Shown here piece after piece: positions 16,264 to 23,391 of a stretch of 38,942 nt of DNA. Each line of letters opens with the position of its first letter. Positions within the stretch are counted from its first letter, which is position 1. The translations under genes and the position numbers were made by a program. The notes beneath the pieces were generated by a model that saw nothing but the letters and a program-made list of their open reading frames with translations, was not told the DNA's origin and did not search any database. The stretch covers positions 10,102-49,043 of the forward strand of contig JAUNJJ010000016.1 in NCBI GenBank assembly GCA_030533325.1, written 5' to 3'. The stretch comes from Oscillospiraceae bacterium (GTDB lineage Bacteria > Bacillota > Clostridia > Oscillospirales > Ruminococcaceae).

Positions 16264-17503
16264 ATTCTGTATAAACATCATCATCTTCAAATTCTGCTTT
16301 TAGTTCTTCCGTATCGTCATCTTCACCCTTCTTAAGCAAATCAATGTTTTTAAACCTGATACGCTCATCAACAAATTCTTTGGTCAGAGTATAGATTACT
16401 GCGAATACCGGAACACCGGCAAGCATTCCTATAAATCCAAAAAGATTTCCAAAGAAGAAGATTGAGAACATTATCCAGAATGTAGGAAGATTCAGTTTGT
16501 TTCCTATTATCTTTGGTCCGAGGATATTTCCGTCAAACTGCTGAAGCACAAGGATAATTATTATAAATGCAATAGTTTTCTGCGGTGCTGTAAGGATAAC
16601 AAGCACTGCTGAAGGAATTGCACCGATAAAAGGACCGAAGAAAGGAATCATATTTGTAACGCCTACTATAAAACTGATAAGCATTGCGTTAGGAATCTGG
16701 AAAATCACGAGTATGATAAAGCAAAGCATTCCGATTATAAGTGAATCCAGCGCCTTTCCCACAAGGAAATCACTGAAAATACTGTTGGCATGAGAGCCTT
16801 TTACCATAAAAACGTCATATACTTTCTTAGGAAAAACTGCGTAGCAAAGTTTTTTGAACTGTGTTATAAAATGTTCCTTGCTGAAAAGAAGATAAACCGA
16901 AACAATGTACCCAAGCAGAAAATCCTTGACACCGATAAGGAAATTAAAAAGGCCGTCCTTGATTAATATAAGATATTTTTCAACGGCAGGCTTCAGATCA
17001 TTAATCCAGCCAAGAACAAGATTTTCAGCATCAGCAAACTGCTGTTCAAACCATTCGGTCACCTGATCGTTTATCTCAGGATGTTTTTCAAGATATTCGA
17101 GCATCGAAACATAAAATGAATTAAGATAATCAGGCATATTATTGAACAGCGTAGAAATACTTTCCACCATCTGAGGCACCGCCATAGCAATAACTGACAC
17201 TATAGCCAGCACACCAATTAATGATGCACCTACAATACTGAGTGACCTGCAGAGATTAGCCTGCTTTTTCTTTTTGAATACTTTCCTGCTTAAAATGCCT
17301 TCAAGTTTTCTGACAAGCGGGTTCATAATATACGCAATAACCAGCCCCCAGATAACGGGAGAAATTGCTGTCATGATTCTTCGTATCACTGAAATGAATG
17401 CATCAAGTCTGAAAGCAAGAAGAACCAGCAGAATACATACCGCAAAGACCAGCACCGCATAAAATGCTATGGTGTTATACTTTGCATTGAATTTAATTTT
17501 CAT
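16262..17503 (-). CDS. AI-2E/PerM family transporter
   Basis: This 413-residue membrane protein has the AI-2E exporter (UPF0118/PerM) architecture: two N-terminal helices (about 12-30 and 40-65), a third near 80-105, a large extracellular loop (about 105-190), then a C-terminal helical block. The conserved FIGAIPSAVLVIL and an extended hydrophobic region ending in GMLAGVPVFAVIYTL are typical. The tail is highly acidic (GEDDDTEELKAEFEDDD). Characterised members export quorum signals or exchange cations, and many are uncharacterised, so the substrate is open. GGAG lies 10 bases before ATG 17503. The gene has its own promoter and a duplicated leader segment. Confidence 0.85.
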   Translation of the reverse strand: MKIKFNAKYNTIAFYAVLVFAVCILLVLLAFRLDAFISVIRRIMTAISPVIWGLVIAYIMNPLVRKLEGILSRKVFKKKKQANLCRSLSIVGASLIGVLAIVSVIAMAVPQMVESISTLFNNMPDYLNSFYVSMLEYLEKHPEINDQVTEWFEQQFADAENLVLGWINDLKPAVEKYLILIKDGLFNFLIGVKDFLLGYIVSVYLLFSKEHFITQFKKLCYAVFPKKVYDVFMVKGSHANSIFSDFLVGKALDSLIIGMLCFIILVIFQIPNAMLISFIVGVTNMIPFFGPFIGAIPSAVLVILTAPQKTIAFIIIILVLQQFDGNILGPKIIGNKLNLPTFWIMFSIFFFGNLFGFIGMLAGVPVFAVIYTLTKEFVDERIRFKNIDLLKKGEDDDTEELKAEFEDDDVYTE

Positions 17504-17512
17504 TCGTTTTCA

Positions 17513-17544
17513 TCTCCATTTTATTTACTTCTCCATTTTATTTA
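17513..17544. repeat. 15-bp perfect tandem repeat duplicating the ribosome-site region of the AI-2E gene
   Basis: TCTCCATTTTATTTA occurs at 17513-17527 and 17530-17544, period 17. On the minus strand each copy contains AATGGAGA. The copy nearer the gene supplies the GGAG used by ATG 17503; the other gives a minimal ORF Met-Glu-Lys-stop. Confidence 0.85.
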
Positions 17545-17552
17545 TAGTTATA

Positions 17553-17581
17553 AGTATATCATATCAACGGGATAAATTCAA
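17553..17581 (-). promoter_or_regulatory. Sigma-A-type promoter of the AI-2E family gene
   Basis: Minus strand TTGAAT (17576-17581), 17-base spacer, TATACT (17553-17558). Confidence 0.7.
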
Positions 17582-17609
17582 CACCATTTATCAGTAATCA
17601 AAAATTTTA

Positions 17610-17638
17610 TTGACCGATACATATTAATATGTTATTAT
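17610..17638 (+). promoter_or_regulatory. Probable promoter of the lipoprotein-hydrogenase operon
   Basis: TTGACC (17610-17615), 17-base spacer, TATTAT (17633-17638), about 32 bases before the lipoprotein start. It could drive all six plus-strand genes to the terminator at 23358. Confidence 0.6.
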
Positions 17639-17670
17639 ATTATTATAATGCTTTTTAAGGATGGACTAAT

Positions 17671-18402
17671 ATGAAAAAAAATCTTTCATTTATACTTGCT
17701 GCATCAATGTTCTTCACATTCACAGGATGCGGTACGGAAACACAGAACTCATCGGAAACAGAGGCGGCGCCATACTATTCTTCAGTTTCTGATGTTACTC
17801 TTGAGAAAATTATAGACAGAACAAAACCGGTAAACATGGTTGAATACAAAGGCGGTTTCAAACAGACACTTGATTACAGCGGCTTCGGCGATGATAATGT
17901 TGACAATGCTGAGATTTATCTCTGCTATAAAAAGACAGATGATATAATAGAGATTAATCAGGTTGCGAACTATCCTGACAACTACTTCAATCTTATCTAT
18001 ATGTCAAATGACAAAAATGATCAGCATGTCTATAATCAGTCACCTGTAGGATGTACAACAGATAAGTTTACTGATTCAGATTTTCAGACTATGTTTGAAA
18101 ATACGGTCCTCGGATATTCCGACCTTGAAGCTGAACTCGGAGATGTAAAGGAAGAAGGGGGCAAATATATCGCCACTGTAAAAATCTCAACCGACGGCAC
18201 AGAAGCAGGAGCGGACACAATCACTATCGATCCTGAAACAGGATTTGTCCTGAGTGTAAAATCATCTGATAATTCATCAGGTCAGGAAATCTCAGTTCTT
18301 TCAGAATTCACATATTCATCCGACATAGAAATTGACAGAACTCCAAAGGAAAATGCTGCTGAAACCGAAGAACAGACAGAAGAAACCAGCGCAGAAAAAT
18401 AA
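17671..18402 (+). CDS. Putative lipoprotein of unknown function
   Basis: The 243-residue protein opens with MKKN, a hydrophobic stretch and FTGC at about residue 20, a plausible lipobox, so it is probably lipid-anchored outside the membrane. The linker after the Cys is rich in Ser, Thr and Glu. The body (about 45-225) is mostly beta-like, with repeated phrases such as AEIYLCYKKTDD and DTITIDPETGFVLSVKS that recall small secreted domains measuring lipoprotein-like folds (LolA/LppX-like), but this resemblance is weak. The tail is acidic. AAGGA precedes the ATG. It lies 16 bp before the hydrogenase gene, so the two are probably co-transcribed, though a functional link is not evident. Confidence 0.75.
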   Translation: MKKNLSFILAASMFFTFTGCGTETQNSSETEAAPYYSSVSDVTLEKIIDRTKPVNMVEYKGGFKQTLDYSGFGDDNVDNAEIYLCYKKTDDIIEINQVANYPDNYFNLIYMSNDKNDQHVYNQSPVGCTTDKFTDSDFQTMFENTVLGYSDLEAELGDVKEEGGKYIATVKISTDGTEAGADTITIDPETGFVLSVKSSDNSSGQEISVLSEFTYSSDIEIDRTPKENAAETEEQTEETSAEK

Positions 18403-18418
18403 TTAAGGAGATTTATAC

Positions 18419-19903
18419 ATGATTACAAACGATAATATGTTTATCTCATTTAAACATAAAGTACTTGAACATGTAGCAAGACTTGCATGGAACGATGAAC
18501 TTGACGAAGATCACCTTGACTCTCTTGTATATGAACTCATACCCGGACCAAAACCACAGTACAGATGCTGTATCTACAAGGAACGCGAAGTAGTAACGCA
18601 GCGAATAAAGCTTGCCAGAGGAAAAAACACAACAGCAAATCCCGGCTCAAACAATGTTGTTCAGGTTATTCAGGCTGCATGTGACCAGTGCCCTATCTCA
18701 ACATACACTGTAACTGACAACTGCCGTCTCTGCCTTGGTAAAGCATGTTTCAGTTCATGTAACTTCGGGGCTGTTTCAATCGGCGATAAAAGATCTCACA
18801 TCGATCCGAACAAATGCAGAGAATGCGGAAAATGTGCTTCAGCATGCCCGTACGGAGTTATCGTCCATCTTGTACGACCATGTAAAAAAGTATGTCCTGT
18901 AGGTGCAATCTCATTTGATGAAAACGGATTCTGTGTAATTGATGAATCCAAATGCATTAACTGCGGTCACTGCATACACAGCTGTCCTTTTGGTGCAATC
19001 AGTTCAAAAACATACCTTGTCCAGATTATTGATGCAATCAGAAACGGCAAAAAAGTTATCGCCATGTGTGCCCCTTCAATTGAAGGTCAGTTCGGAGAAA
19101 AGGTTTCCCTTCAGTCAATAAAGAATGCACTTATTAAATTAGGCTTTGATGATATGATTGAAGTAGGTCTTGGGGCTGATATCACCGCAGCCTATGAATC
19201 TGCAGAATGGGCTGAGGCAAAGAAGGAAGGCCGCAGAATGACAACCTCATGCTGCCCTGCATTCATTAACATGCTCAGAAACAACTTCCCTGAACAGTAT
19301 AAGGAAAATATGTCAGAAGTAGTCTCCCCTATGTGTGCAGTTTCAAGATACCTCAAACACCTCTATCCTGAATGTGTAACTGTATTCATAGGTCCGTGCA
19401 TTGCAAAAAAATCAGAAACACTTGACAAATCTGTCAGCGGCAATGCTGATTTCGCAATTACATTCGGAGAACTCAGAGTTCTGATGCGCTCAAAGGATCT
19501 TGAGTTTGAAGAAACAGATGAGCAGTATCAGGAATCATCTGTATGGGGCAAGCGTTTCGCTTCTGCAGGCGGTGTAGCCAATGCGGTAATAGAATGTATG
19601 AAGGAACGTGGTGAAGATACCACAGACATACGTCTGTGCAAGGCAACCGGTGCTCTCGAATGCCGCAAAGCACTGGCACTTCTTAAAGCCGGAAAACTCC
19701 CTGAAGACTTTATCGAAGGTATGGCATGTCCTGACGGATGTGTAGGCGGGCCTTCAAATCACCGTGCACCTGCCGAGATAAGCAAAGCCCGTGAAAAACT
19801 TCTCAGTACAGCAGATGACAGAAGCATTCTGAAAAATATTGAAAATCTGCCCCTTGACAAATTCTCAATGTTCAGAGACGGGCATATAGAAAAGCTCCCT
19901 TAA
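18419..19903 (+). CDS. [FeFe]-hydrogenase, monomeric, group B-like
   Basis: This 494-residue iron-sulfur protein has an N-terminal four-Cys motif (C102, C105, C110, C114), two ferredoxin-type CxxCxxCxxxCP clusters (C133-C143 and C179-C189) with an extra C155/C159 pair between them, and a C-terminal H-cluster domain. The three H-cluster motifs are TSCCPAF (C278, C279), GPCIAKKSE (C327) and MACPDGCVGGP (C437, C441). All four cluster-binding Cys and the proton-relay Cys are present. The motifs differ from those of well-studied group A enzymes (TSCCPGW, MPCxxKxxE, GCxxGGGQ) in the way described for group B clostridial enzymes. It should interconvert protons and H2 with ferredoxin in the cytoplasm. 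AAGGAG precedes the ATG. No hydEFG maturases lie in the window. Confidence 0.88.
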   Translation: MITNDNMFISFKHKVLEHVARLAWNDELDEDHLDSLVYELIPGPKPQYRCCIYKEREVVTQRIKLARGKNTTANPGSNNVVQVIQAACDQCPISTYTVTDNCRLCLGKACFSSCNFGAVSIGDKRSHIDPNKCRECGKCASACPYGVIVHLVRPCKKVCPVGAISFDENGFCVIDESKCINCGHCIHSCPFGAISSKTYLVQIIDAIRNGKKVIAMCAPSIEGQFGEKVSLQSIKNALIKLGFDDMIEVGLGADITAAYESAEWAEAKKEGRRMTTSCCPAFINMLRNNFPEQYKENMSEVVSPMCAVSRYLKHLYPECVTVFIGPCIAKKSETLDKSVSGNADFAITFGELRVLMRSKDLEFEETDEQYQESSVWGKRFASAGGVANAVIECMKERGEDTTDIRLCKATGALECRKALALLKAGKLPEDFIEGMACPDGCVGGPSNHRAPAEISKAREKLLSTADDRSILKNIENLPLDKFSMFRDGHIEKLP

Positions 19904-19928
19904 TAGTAAATCTGAAAAGAGGAAAACA

Positions 19929-20765
19929 ATGATAGACTGTCATACTCATACTGCAATATCCCCTGACGGTTACGACTGCGCTGCAGCTTCATACCAAAAG
20001 GCTTGTTCTCTTGGACTTAAGGCGATAGCGGTTACCGAACACTGCGAAGCCAACCGTCCCGATGGACCGGAAAAATATAAAACTGTCCATAAAAATGAAG
20101 AACACTACTTTTACAACAGAGATATTTTCAGAAAATCAATGCTTGAAAACACTGAAGTTATGAAAAACGACTCATCCGGCACTGTATTTGTAAACGGAAT
20201 TGAACTTGGTCAGGCTGTACAGAATTTTGAATTTGCAGATGAAATTGCTGCTGATGAACGTCTTGATTTCATTATCGGTTCGATTCATGAACTTAACGGA
20301 CGTGATGATTTCGCATTTCTTGACTACGGAAAAGAAGATATAAACAGAATTCTGGATGAATATTTCGACGAAGTTGTAAGTCTGTGCAAATGGGGAAAAT
20401 TCGACATACTCGGTCATCTGACATATCCCCTCAGATATATATGCGGAGAGGCCAGAATACCTGTAAATCTGAAACCGTTCGAAGAAAAGATACGTTTGAT
20501 TTTCACTGAACTTGCTGAAAAAGACAAGGGTATAGAAATAAACACCTCCGGACTCAGGCAACTATACGGTAAAACTTTTCCGGACTTTGAACTTATCTGT
20601 CTTTTCAGAGAATGCGGGGGCAGAATTATTTCAATAGGATCAGATGCCCACAGAACATCAGATATAGGCTCCGGTGTAATGAACGGATGTCAGCTTGCAA
20701 AGGATGCCGGATTTGATAAAATTTATTATTTCAAAAAGCATGTTCCATACGGAATATCGCTGTAA
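19929..20765 (+). CDS. hisK: PHP-family histidinol-phosphatase
   Basis: This 278-residue PHP-domain metallophosphatase matches the HisK type of histidinol-phosphate phosphatase. Metal-binding motifs appear in the expected order: DCHTHT (3-8), TEHCE near 37-41, IELGQ (Glu, near 92), IGSIHE (His, near 118), LGHLTYP (His, near 160) and SDAHRT near 240. Length is normal. AGAGG lies about 8 bases before the ATG and the gene follows the hydrogenase by 25 bp. No other histidine genes adjoin it, so a different phosphoester substrate is possible. Residues needed for a trinuclear metal centre appear complete. Confidence 0.85.
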   Translation: MIDCHTHTAISPDGYDCAAASYQKACSLGLKAIAVTEHCEANRPDGPEKYKTVHKNEEHYFYNRDIFRKSMLENTEVMKNDSSGTVFVNGIELGQAVQNFEFADEIAADERLDFIIGSIHELNGRDDFAFLDYGKEDINRILDEYFDEVVSLCKWGKFDILGHLTYPLRYICGEARIPVNLKPFEEKIRLIFTELAEKDKGIEINTSGLRQLYGKTFPDFELICLFRECGGRIISIGSDAHRTSDIGSGVMNGCQLAKDAGFDKIYYFKKHVPYGISL

Positions 20766-20805
20766 ATACAAATCGCAGAAAACACTGTGAAGAAAGGAAG
20801 ATTTT

Positions 20806-21288
20806 ATGGACGATTTACTTAATCTGCTTAAACAGAACGCAAGATTCACAAACAGCCAGCTCGCGTCAATGCTTGGCATCTCAGAATCAGAAGTTGAAGC
20901 GAAAATAAAAGAATACGAAAAAAACGGAACAATAATGGGGTACAGTGTTATACTCAATGAAGAAAAAATTCCCGACAGTACTGTTACTGCATTTATTGAG
21001 CTTCGTGTCACACCTAAAAAAGACTGCGGTTTTGACGACCTTGCAAAATCAATAATGCTCTATGATGAAGTGGAAAGTGTTACACTTATGTCAGGAACAT
21101 ACGACCTGGCTGTAACAGTTACAGGTGCTGATTTCAAGACCATCGCTTTGTTTGTTGCAAAGAAACTGTCTACCATTGAAGGCGTAATATCCACAGCTAC
21201 TCACTTTGTTCTTAAGCGGTATAAAGAAAAAGGAACTATTATTGAAACTGATTACAGCAAAGATGAAAGAGGGTTTATTTCTCCGTGA
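20806..21288 (+). CDS. Lrp/AsnC family transcriptional regulator
   Basis: The 160-residue protein has an N-terminal winged helix-turn-helix (about 1-55, with NSQLASMLGISESEVEAKIKEY) and a C-terminal RAM ligand-binding domain (about 65-145, with GTYDLAVTVTG). These are the two standard Lrp domains, which usually bind an amino acid and form octamers. It overlaps the aminotransferase gene by 4 bp, so it most likely senses an amino acid connected with that enzyme and controls this or a related unit. AAAGGAAG precedes the ATG. It lacks any extra domain. Confidence 0.9.
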   Translation: MDDLLNLLKQNARFTNSQLASMLGISESEVEAKIKEYEKNGTIMGYSVILNEEKIPDSTVTAFIELRVTPKKDCGFDDLAKSIMLYDEVESVTLMSGTYDLAVTVTGADFKTIALFVAKKLSTIEGVISTATHFVLKRYKEKGTIIETDYSKDERGFISP

Positions 21289-22457
21289 CAGATTACAGTA
21301 AAATACTCAACAAGACCATTCAGCAGATAAAGCCGTCAGGCATAAGAAAATTCTTTGATATTGCGGCAGAAATGGATGATGTTATAAGTCTTGGCGTCGG
21401 TGAACCTGATTTTCAGACACCATGGGCTGTAAGACAGAAAGCCATCCATACAATTGAAACAAAAAGAACTGTCTACACCGCAAATGCCGGACTCGAGGCT
21501 CTCAGAGAATCAATAAGCCGTTATACAAAGAAAAAAACAGGCATTGAATATGACCCGGCCGGAGAAATAATAGTCACCGTAGGCGGTTCCGAGGCTATTG
21601 ACATCTCAATTCGTTCAATAGTTGAACCGAGAGACGAAGTACTGATAGTTGAACCGAGCTTTGTGTGCTATTCCCCTATTGTTCAGCTTTCAGGCGGTAT
21701 TCCTGTTCCTATTGAAACAAAAGTGGAAAATAACTTCAGACTTACTGCTGATGAACTCAGAAGCAAAATAACTGATAAAACAAAACTTCTTATTCTTCCG
21801 TTTCCTAACAATCCTACAGGTGCTATCATGGAACGTGAGGATCTTGAAAAAATTGCTGAGGTTCTCAGAGAAACAGATATAATGGTTCTTTCTGATGAAA
21901 TATATTCAGAACTTACTTATGGCAAGAAGCACTGTTCTATCGCAGAGATAGAAGGAATGCGTGAAAGAACTGTCCTTATAAACGGATTTTCAAAGGCATT
22001 CGCCATGACAGGATGGCGTCTCGGATATGCATGTGCCCCGCATCCGGTTGCCGAACAGATTGTAAAACTCCACCAGTATGCAATCATGTGCTCTCCTACT
22101 GTCAGCCAGTATGCTGCTGTCGAAGCGCTTGAAAACTGTGAAGATGAAGTACAAAAGATGGTAAACGAATATAATACCAGAAGAAGATTTGTTACTGATG
22201 CATTCAACAGACTCGGTCTGAACTGCTTTACACCTGAAGGTGCATTCTATGTATTTCCTTGCATAAAGAGCACCGGTTTATCAAGTGAAGAATTCTGTGA
22301 AAAACTGCTGTACACAAAGAAAGTTGCAGTTGTTCCAGGAAATGCATTTGGCGGATGCGGTGAAGGCTTTATAAGGGTTTCCTATGCTTACTCACTCAAG
22401 CATATAAGCGAAGCTATATCAAGAATTGAAGAATTTCTCAGTGAGATAAAACAATAA
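21285..22457 (+). CDS. Class I/II pyridoxal-phosphate aminotransferase
   Basis: The enzyme transfers an amino group between an amino acid and a 2-oxo acid, using PLP. The 390-residue protein has fold-type I motifs: GVGEPDF (37-43), NNPTGA (175-180), SDEIYSEL (203-210) with the PLP-binding Asp/Tyr, the Schiff-base lysine K237 in GFSKAFAMTGWRLG, and a C-terminal Arg in GFIRVSYA. It groups by eye with aspartate/aromatic aminotransferases of the PatA/AspC I-gamma type. Translation starts at GTG 21285, overlapping the Lrp stop (GTGA), with AGAGGG upstream. Co-transcription with Lrp suggests amino-acid-responsive control. The exact substrate cannot be fixed. Confidence 0.88.
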   Translation: MTDYSKILNKTIQQIKPSGIRKFFDIAAEMDDVISLGVGEPDFQTPWAVRQKAIHTIETKRTVYTANAGLEALRESISRYTKKKTGIEYDPAGEIIVTVGGSEAIDISIRSIVEPRDEVLIVEPSFVCYSPIVQLSGGIPVPIETKVENNFRLTADELRSKITDKTKLLILPFPNNPTGAIMEREDLEKIAEVLRETDIMVLSDEIYSELTYGKKHCSIAEIEGMRERTVLINGFSKAFAMTGWRLGYACAPHPVAEQIVKLHQYAIMCSPTVSQYAAVEALENCEDEVQKMVNEYNTRRRFVTDAFNRLGLNCFTPEGAFYVFPCIKSTGLSSEEFCEKLLYTKKVAVVPGNAFGGCGEGFIRVSYAYSLKHISEAISRIEEFLSEIKQ

Positions 22458-22475
22458 AGCGAGGTTTGCAAAAGC

Positions 22476-23354
22476 ATGAACAAATCATTTTCCATTAAAA
22501 CATATGCCAAGATAAACCTTACGCTTGATGTAACCGGCAGAAGGTCTGACGGTTATCACAATATTGACAGCATATTCGAGGAAATATCAGTATCCGATAC
22601 TGTTACCGTTTCCCTGAATGATTCTGAAAAAACAACTGTTTCGTGTAATGTTCCTGAAGTTCCGTGTGATGAAAGAAATATTGTCTGGAAAGCTGCCGAT
22701 GTATTTTTCAGTACAACAGGAGTTAAAAATCCCGGCATAAATATCCACATTCAAAAGAATATTCCGTGTCAGGCCGGTATGGGCGGCGGAAGTACGAATG
22801 CTGCAGGTGTTTTCAGAGTTCTGAATCGCATATTTGATACTCATATGACAGACAGGCAGCTCATGGAAATCTCCGTCAGAACCGGTGCTGATACTCCGTT
22901 CTTCATTAAGGGCGGACTTGCACATATAACCGGTATAGGTGATATCATTACGGAGCTTAAACCGCTGTCTGAACACTTCATTGTTGTCGCAAAAGGTACG
23001 GAAGGTGTATCGACTGCAGGTGCGTATAAAGAAATAGACAGTCTCTCAGATCCTGAACATCAGGATAGTGAGCGTATTTTAAATGCATGTGCAAATGATA
23101 ACATCACGACTCTCATGAGTTCAGCACTAAATACTTTCGAACTTACCACTCTTCCCGGTGATATCGCCAGCATCAAATCTATTATGAAAAAACACGGCTC
23201 ATCAGGTACACTTATGACTGGCAGCGGTGCAGCTGTATTCGGAATTTTTACCGACAGAAACAAGGCAGCAGAAGCCTGTAAAGAGCTAAAAAACTCATAT
23301 CCTTTTGCTGAACTCTGTTCAAATATCTGTGAAGACAGAAATACAATATTCTGA
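22476..23354 (+). CDS. ispE: 4-(cytidine 5'-diphospho)-2-C-methyl-D-erythritol kinase
   Basis: IspE phosphorylates CDP-methylerythritol in the MEP pathway to isoprenoids, in the cytoplasm. The 292-residue protein is a GHMP kinase with N-terminal AKINLTLDV (11-19, catalytic Lys12), RRSDGYH (22-28), the ATP loop QAGMGGGSTNAA (99-110), GADTPFF near 148 with the catalytic Asp, and the C-terminal GTLMTGSGAAVFG. Length and motifs are normal. GCGAGG precedes the ATG. It is last in the six-gene unit, a frequent clostridial position being next to an Lrp/GntR regulator, and it ends at a strong terminator. It links functionally to undecaprenyl synthesis and so to uppP elsewhere in the window. Confidence 0.95.
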   Translation: MNKSFSIKTYAKINLTLDVTGRRSDGYHNIDSIFEEISVSDTVTVSLNDSEKTTVSCNVPEVPCDERNIVWKAADVFFSTTGVKNPGINIHIQKNIPCQAGMGGGSTNAAGVFRVLNRIFDTHMTDRQLMEISVRTGADTPFFIKGGLAHITGIGDIITELKPLSEHFIVVAKGTEGVSTAGAYKEIDSLSDPEHQDSERILNACANDNITTLMSSALNTFELTTLPGDIASIKSIMKKHGSSGTLMTGSGAAVFGIFTDRNKAAEACKELKNSYPFAELCSNICEDRNTIF

Positions 23355-23357
23355 AAA

Positions 23358-23388
23358 AATCCCGCATGATTTAAAACCATGCGGGATT
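23358..23388. terminator. Bidirectional terminator between ispE and GH3 gene
   Basis: Perfect 11-bp stem (23358-23368 with 23378-23388, AATCCCGCATG), 9-base loop and T-rich tails on both strands, between convergent genes. Confidence 0.88.
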
Positions 23389-23391
23389 CTT

